Of a stretch of DNA of 10,773 bases, positions 7,154 to 10,773 are shown piece after piece. Made by a program: the position numbers and the translations under genes. The notes below the pieces were generated by a model, which was not told the origin of the DNA, searched no databases, and was given only the letters and a program-made list of their open reading frames with translations. The stretch comes from Acidimicrobiales bacterium (GTDB lineage: Bacteria > Actinomycetota > Acidimicrobiia > Acidimicrobiales > SHLQ01). The stretch spans positions 1 to 10,773 of the forward strand of contig JABDJW010000251.1 in assembly GCA_013002375.1 (NCBI GenBank). Direction: 5' to 3'. Positions within the stretch are counted from its first letter, which is position 1. Every line of letters starts with the position of its first letter.

Positions 7154-8041
7154 TCAGGTGTTCGACGCGGCGAAGATCTGCGCGATCGAGGCATCGAGGG
7201 TCGCGTTGAACTCGTCATCGGACTGCTGCGCCGAAAGGCCCTGGGTCAACGCTCGCGAGAAGCTGGCGATCACGCCGTTGTTGCGGCTCATCCGCTCGCA
7301 GGCTTCATCGCGGCTGTACCCGCCACTGAGCGCGACGACCCGCACGATCTGGGGATGGTTCACCAGGTCGGCGTAGAAGTTGTCCTCCTCGGGCAGGGTG
7401 AGTTTGAGCATGACCTTCTGATCGTCGCTGAGCTGATTGGCGTGTTCGAGCAGACGGGCCCGCAGCAGCGCTTCGGCAGCCGCTTTCTCCGGGCTGTTGA
7501 TGTCGACCTCGGGCTCGATGATGGGCACCAGGCCGGCGCCGAGAATCTGGTGACCGACCTCGAACTGCTGGTCGACAACCGCGTTGACGCCGGCCTCATT
7601 GGCCAGCTTGACCACCGAACGCATCTTGGTGCCGAAGACCCCTTTTGCCGCGGCGCGCCCAAGCAGTTCATCGAGGCCGGGCATCGGCTTCATGACCTGC
7701 GCACCATCGGCCTCGTCGGCAAGACCCTTGTCGACCTTCAGGAAGGGAACGACCTCCTTCACGTCCCAGAGGTAGTGCGCCGTTTCCTGGCCCTCCACCT
7801 CGCGATCCATCGTCATCTCGAACAAGATCGCGCCGATCACCCGGTCGCCGCCGAAGGCCGGGCTGGTCATGATGCGGGTGCGCATGGCGTGGATCGCATC
7901 GAACATCTCGCCGTCGTTGCTGTAGGAACTCTCGTCGACGCCGTAGTTGGCGAGCGCCTTCGGGGTACTGCCACCGCTCTGGTCGAGCGCGGCCACAAAG
8001 CCGGCACCTTCTTGGATCTTGCGCAACTGCGTTTCGTTCAT
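7154..8041 (-). CDS. fda: Class I fructose-bisphosphate aldolase
   Basis: This enzyme reversibly cleaves fructose 1,6-bisphosphate to dihydroxyacetone phosphate and glyceraldehyde 3-phosphate in glycolysis/gluconeogenesis, using a Schiff-base lysine instead of a metal. The 295 residues match the bacterial FdaB-type aldolases (about 295-300). The start MNETQLRKIQEGAGFVAALD is typical, with D20 in ALDQSGGS. E176 lies in IIEPEVD. K213 in MLKLTLPEEDNFY is the expected Schiff-base lysine. ALSGGYSRDEAC (237-248) is the phosphate-binding loop. ATG 8041 is preceded by AGGAAG, 12 bases away, a longer spacing than usual, with a nearer but weaker GGAC. The gene stands 145 bp behind the SSB-like gene and 167 bp before korA, so it is probably its own unit. 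Confidence 0.95.
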   Translation of the reverse strand: MNETQLRKIQEGAGFVAALDQSGGSTPKALANYGVDESSYSNDGEMFDAIHAMRTRIMTSPAFGGDRVIGAILFEMTMDREVEGQETAHYLWDVKEVVPFLKVDKGLADEADGAQVMKPMPGLDELLGRAAAKGVFGTKMRSVVKLANEAGVNAVVDQQFEVGHQILGAGLVPIIEPEVDINSPEKAAAEALLRARLLEHANQLSDDQKVMLKLTLPEEDNFYADLVNHPQIVRVVALSGGYSRDEACERMSRNNGVIASFSRALTQGLSAQQSDDEFNATLDASIAQIFAASNT

Positions 8042-8059
8042 TGCTGTCCGTAGCTTCCT

Positions 8060-8104
8060 GTTCGAGTTGGATCGTGTTCGAGATGGTCGGGTTGGAGATG
8101 GTCG
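8060..8104. repeat. Three degenerate direct repeats in the aldolase leader
   Basis: Three related units start at 8060, 8076 and 8091: GTTCGAGTTGGATCG, GTTCGAGATGGTCG and GTTGGAGATGGTCG, a period of 15-16 bp. They end about 20 bp before the aldolase ATG, just upstream of the AGGAAG ribosome-binding candidate. They could be tandem binding sites for a protein or RNA leader elements, or simply a small slippage expansion; nothing in the sequence decides between these. Confidence 0.55.
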
Positions 8105-8128
8105 ACCGGACGAGGACGGCACGAGGCC

Positions 8129-8148
8129 CCTCAGCCCAATCGCTGAGG
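8129..8148 (-). terminator. Hairpin behind the SSB-like gene, weak terminator candidate
   Basis: CCTCAGC and GCTGAGG form a perfect 7-bp stem around a 6-base loop, 39 bp past the stop of the SSB-like gene. No T-run follows on the minus strand, so it is not a classical intrinsic terminator. GC-rich actinobacteria often use such U-poor hairpins, so a terminator or processing role is possible. Confidence 0.35.
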
Positions 8149-8186
8149 TTACCCGCGCCGGCCGGTCCAGGCGTAGGCCGGATGAT

Positions 8187-8627
8187 CTACCGGCCGATAC
8201 CGCCATCCTGCCGGGCCGAATCGCCCGCCTTGTCGAGTTCGGGATCGAGCGCGGCCACCGCCGCCTCGAGCACGCGCGCGACCCGACGACGCTGGGTTGC
8301 GGCCACGACGGCCGTTGCCGCAACGGCGGTGCGACTGGCCAACGCCCCGGCAGCCCGAAAGAACCGCCGCTGCACCCGGCCGACCACCACCACCGGCTCG
8401 TCGACTCGGAGCCGGGCGATCGACTTCGGAGGATGCAGCAGCTCGACCGGCACCGTGTCGGCCGGGGCGCCGGGGCGCTCGACCCGCACCTCGAGTTGGA
8501 CCAGCTCGTCACCCGACGGCAGGGTGCGCCATTCGGGTGGGCGACGGACCACGCCCCGCAACACCGCGATGTTGCAGTTCGCCGTGGGGGTGCCATTGGT
8601 TGAAGCGGGTTCGGTTGTCTTTGCCAT
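8187..8627 (-). CDS. Single-stranded DNA-binding protein-like OB-fold protein
   Basis: This is a 146-residue protein whose residues about 17-90 follow the SSB OB-fold pattern: NIAVLRGVVRRPPEWRTLPSG at the N-terminal strands, LVQLEVRV as strand 2-3, then VPVELLHP and PVVVVGRVQRRFF, matching the 'G.l..DPe.r...G..v..f.v....' and 'v.v.G.l..r.w' pattern of bacterial SSBs. It differs from housekeeping SSB in two ways. The segment about 93-112 is Ala/Val-rich, where an SSB would have its last strand and linker. The C-terminus ends in GGIGR rather than the acidic DDDIPF-type tip that recruits repair proteins. It is therefore probably a paralogue with a special or reduced role, not the main replication SSB. 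The start at ATG 8627 is well supported by GGAGG six bases upstream. The 137-bp gap before it suggests its own promoter. Confidence 0.72.
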   Translation of the reverse strand: MAKTTEPASTNGTPTANCNIAVLRGVVRRPPEWRTLPSGDELVQLEVRVERPGAPADTVPVELLHPPKSIARLRVDEPVVVVGRVQRRFFRAAGALASRTAVAATAVVAATQRRRVARVLEAAVAALDPELDKAGDSARQDGGIGR

Positions 8628-8633
8628 GAGGTT

Positions 8634-8638
8634 CCTCC
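8634..8638 (-). promoter_or_regulatory. Ribosome binding site of the SSB-like gene
   Basis: GGAGG on the minus strand stands six bases before ATG 8627 and fixes this start. Confidence 0.8.
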
Positions 8639-8647
8639 GGCGGTGAG

Positions 8648-8669
8648 CGCGCCGAAGCTGCTCGGCGCG
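8648..8669 (-). promoter_or_regulatory. Hairpin in the leader of the SSB-like gene
   Basis: CGCGCCGA and TCGGCGCG form a perfect 8-bp stem with a 6-base loop, ending about 9 bases upstream of the GGAGG ribosome-binding site. A stable leader hairpin here could influence translation initiation or mRNA stability, or serve as a terminator for the gene before it, 95 bp upstream. No T-run follows. Confidence 0.4.
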
Positions 8670-8764
8670 GCGAGATGAGCAGGAGGAAGTGGTGTCGCGA
8701 CCTTACGTCCGGGGTGTGACAGATTCGCCGAGCGGGTCGCAGGCTGGGTGATCCAGGCGGCTCG

Positions 8765-9982
8765 CTACCCCAGCGCGCGAAGCCGCGCTCGGGTGTCGCC
8801 GAAGTCGGACGAGGTCTGGTCGATCCAGCCGAACAGCGCACGGGCCCGCGCCATGTTGCCACTCCGCTCGTACAGATCGGCCAGCGCATAGGCCCGGCGT
8901 AGGTGATGCGGTCGCGCCCGTTTCGGTTCCCGCCAGCCGTCCTCGAGTAGGGCCAACGCGGCCGGAAGCTCGCCGCGGTCAGCGAGCGCGCCGGCGGCCA
9001 CGATGCGGCCTTCGACCATCAGCGCTGCCGACGGCGACGCCGCCTTGAGCTCGTCCCAGAGTTCCTCGACATCGGCCCAGCGCTCCAGCGCCCGGTAACA
9101 ATCGGCGAGTACCGGATGTTGCTCGGTCGTGCCGGTCAGTTCCCGGAACCGCTCGAGTTGGATGCTGGCCGCCTTCCAGTTGCGGAGCCGGTAGTGGATC
9201 AGCCCCTGGAGTTCGCAGACCTCGGGCACATCGGGCACTTCGTCGACCGCAGGCTTCAGGAGTCGACGGGCGTCGTTCATCCGGTCGGCGGCGAACGCCT
9301 GTGACGCGTCCTCGAGGGCCGCCAACAACCGTCCGGATCGCTTCTTGCCGACCGCCTTGACAATGGCAACATCGCTGTCGGCCAGGGACAGCGGCACCTT
9401 CGGCAAGGGCCTTCGTTTGGCCGGCTTCGGACCGCGCTTCGGCCGGGGCCGGCTCCGGGCCGTGCTGCGATCGATAGCTTCTTGTGCCTCGCTGCGGAGC
9501 TCGGCGGTGCGGGCCTCGCGCTGCTCGCGAGCAGCGGCACGAGCGGCGCGCTTCTCGTCGCGTTCGGCTTGCTCGGCCGGACTGAGCTCGGCGTCCCACC
9601 GGCGTCCGGCCGGTCGTTCCTCCACGCTGTCGTCCTCGTACAGATTCCGGGTGCCCTTGCGGGCCAAGCCACCCCATCGGGCGGGGCCGCCCTCGCCCGG
9701 CTGGAGTTCCTCGCGCACCCGCCCGGGCCGACGGTCGTCGCGTTCTCCGCGGCTCTGGTAGCGATCGTTGCCGCCACCGCTGCCTCGTGCACCCCGCTCG
9801 CTCCGCCGGCGATCGGCGTACGACGATGTGTCACCTCGTCCGGAGCCGGATCGGCCAGAACCGGATCGGCCGCCACCACCGCGACTCGAGCGCGGACCGC
9901 CCGGCTTCGCGCCGCCGCGTGGCTGTGCGCCTCGTTTGGGGCCGGATTTGCGGGGTCCGGACCCTCGCGACGAATTTGGCAT
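8765..9982 (-). CDS. TPR-like repeat protein with Arg/Gly/Ser-rich disordered N-terminus
   Basis: The protein has 405 residues from ATG 9982. Residues 1-130 are low-complexity and very basic, with RGG-like stretches such as GGGGRSGSGRSGSGRG (35-50); this resembles nucleic-acid-binding disordered regions. Residues about 131-175 are a highly charged Glu/Arg/Ala-rich helix, likely coiled coil. A basic PKRGPKPAKRRPLPK linker (181-195) leads into helical repeats (205-405) with TPR-like pairs, for example ELQGLIHYRLRNWKAASIQL, VLADCYRALERWADVEELW and RAYALADLYERSGNMARARALF. No enzyme motif, signal peptide or membrane segment is visible. A TTG at 10003 would add 7 residues, but ATG 9982 begins the characteristic MPNSSRG. 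There is no clear ribosome-binding site, so translation may be leaderless or rely on read-through from the rRNA side. TPR domains mediate protein-protein contacts; an RNA- or ribosome-related role is only a guess from the composition and position. Confidence 0.75.
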   Translation of the reverse strand: MPNSSRGSGPRKSGPKRGAQPRGGAKPGGPRSSRGGGGRSGSGRSGSGRGDTSSYADRRRSERGARGSGGGNDRYQSRGERDDRRPGRVREELQPGEGGPARWGGLARKGTRNLYEDDSVEERPAGRRWDAELSPAEQAERDEKRAARAAAREQREARTAELRSEAQEAIDRSTARSRPRPKRGPKPAKRRPLPKVPLSLADSDVAIVKAVGKKRSGRLLAALEDASQAFAADRMNDARRLLKPAVDEVPDVPEVCELQGLIHYRLRNWKAASIQLERFRELTGTTEQHPVLADCYRALERWADVEELWDELKAASPSAALMVEGRIVAAGALADRGELPAALALLEDGWREPKRARPHHLRRAYALADLYERSGNMARARALFGWIDQTSSDFGDTRARLRALG

Positions 9983-10022
9983 GGGGGTCGAGCGTAGCGC
10001 CAAAACGCAGACAACAGCTCCG

Positions 10023-10117
10023 CACGCGTCTTCTCCGAAAAAGCGAGCGAGCCCCAGCGTATTGCTGGGGCTCGAGCTCTGTCGAAATCCGGCGGCGTCC
10101 TACTCTCCCAGGGACAC
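10023..10117. repeat. Direct repeat copy 1 (95 bp, distal): 5S tail plus terminator
   Basis: This segment is identical over all 95 positions to 10161-10255, an offset of 138 bp. It contains the last 29 bases of 5S rRNA, the terminator hairpin with its T-run, and about 15 bases behind it. The copies diverge immediately on both sides. It lies further from the rRNA genes than copy 2, just upstream of the TPR gene. Confidence 0.97.
10037..10074 (-). terminator. Second intrinsic terminator (duplicated copy)
   Basis: On the minus strand CGAGCCCCAGC and GCTGGGGCTCG form a perfect 11-bp stem around AATAC, followed by CTCGC and five T. It is identical to the terminator behind the intact 5S gene and sits 55 bp before the TPR gene start. 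It should stop any transcript that escapes the first terminator. Confidence 0.85.
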
Positions 10118-10141
10118 CCGCCGGAGATGCAGCCCAAGTAC
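10089..10141 (-). pseudogene. Partial 5S rRNA remnant (3' end)
   Basis: The stretch 10089-10117 is identical to the 3' end of the intact 5S gene. Upstream of it (10133-10141) GTACTTGGG of the 5S helix IV region recurs, but the 4 bases that link these blocks in the true gene are replaced by 15 unrelated bases. The 5' two thirds of a 5S gene are absent. This suggests the remnant of a second 5S gene, or of a neighbouring rRNA copy, after deletion or recombination. Confidence 0.7.
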
Positions 10142-10158
10142 TCGAGGCGCAGCCTCGA
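10142..10158. repeat. Small inverted repeat between the two 5S-tail copies
   Basis: TCGAGGC and GCCTCGA form a 7-bp stem with a 3-base loop in the 43-bp spacer that separates the two 95-bp copies. It may be a trace of the recombination event or a transcript-processing structure. Confidence 0.4.
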
Positions 10159-10160
10159 AA

Positions 10161-10225
10161 CACGCGTCTTCTCCGAAAAAGCGAGCGAGCCCCAGCGTAT
10201 TGCTGGGGCTCGAGCTCTGTCGAAA

Positions 10226-10255
<30 letters not shown>
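10161..10255. repeat. Direct repeat copy 2 (95 bp, proximal): 5S tail plus terminator
   Basis: This is identical to 10023-10117. Here it is continuous with the complete 5S rRNA gene, so this is the functional, ancestral copy. Confidence 0.97.
10175..10212 (-). terminator. Intrinsic terminator of the rRNA operon
   Basis: The 11-bp perfect stem CGAGCCCCAGC/GCTGGGGCTCG with loop AATAC, then CTCGC and TTTTT, begins about 14 bases past the 5S 3' end. Position, stem strength and T-run are typical of an rRNA operon terminator. Confidence 0.92.
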
Positions 10256-10341
<86 letters not shown>

Positions 10342-10444
10342 ATCTTGTGCGAGCACACCTCACGGTGCACCCGGCGTTTTGTCAATCGGGTTCGACCATA
10401 GTGGTCAGATCCCCGAGAACTTCATAGCGAACACGAACATCGAT
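10342..10444 (-). other. 23S-5S internal transcribed spacer
   Basis: This stretch of about 103 bp separates the 23S 3' end from the 5S gene and should be removed by processing. It contains small inverted repeats such as TGTGC-GA-GCACA (10346-10357), which may help processing. I see no tRNA in it. Confidence 0.8.

Positions 10445-10773
<329 letters not shown>

Overview
The window is GC-rich chromosomal DNA in which every supported gene lies on the minus strand. Codon use, the two-subunit 2-oxoacid:ferredoxin oxidoreductase with a fused gamma-alpha chain, and the 5S/23S rRNA sequence style point to a free-living actinobacterium, most likely of the Acidimicrobiia/Ilumatobacter type. That placement is inferred from reading, not from a search.

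Reading the minus strand in the direction of transcription (high to low coordinates), the layout is as follows. (1) 10773-10445 is the 3' end of a 23S rRNA gene, followed by a spacer and a 5S rRNA (about 10341-10226). Behind it is a strong intrinsic terminator, then a second, identical 95-bp copy of the 5S tail plus terminator. (2) 9982-8765 encodes a protein with an Arg/Gly/Ser-rich disordered N-terminus and a TPR-like C-terminus. (3) 8627-8187 encodes a small SSB-like OB-fold protein without the usual acidic tail. (4) 8041-7154 encodes a class I fructose-bisphosphate aldolase. (5) 6986-5103 and 5106-4075 are korA and korB, joined by an ATGA overlap. They are followed by a NagD-type HAD phosphatase (4078-3236) whose catalytic N-terminus is reached only from a non-standard start, apparently a CTG overlapping the korB stop. 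(6) 3081-1 is the first 1027 codons of a membrane-anchored protein with a propeller-like extracellular domain, a Ser/Thr/Pro-rich linker and a chain of PKD domains. It runs off the window edge.

The metabolic genes fit central carbon metabolism. The aldolase belongs to glycolysis/gluconeogenesis. KorAB links 2-oxoglutarate (or a similar 2-oxoacid) and CoA to ferredoxin reduction. The HAD protein is probably a small-molecule phosphatase, perhaps acting on phosphoglycolate or another phosphorylated by-product. korA, korB and the HAD gene look like one operon. The others appear to be separate or loosely coupled units.

I see no phage genes, insertion sequence, CRISPR array, toxin-antitoxin pair or defence system. 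The points most worth a second look are the duplicated 5S-tail/terminator module, the CTG start of the HAD gene, a 17-bp palindrome upstream of the PKD gene, short direct repeats ahead of the aldolase gene, and the RGG/TPR protein directly behind the rRNA operon.
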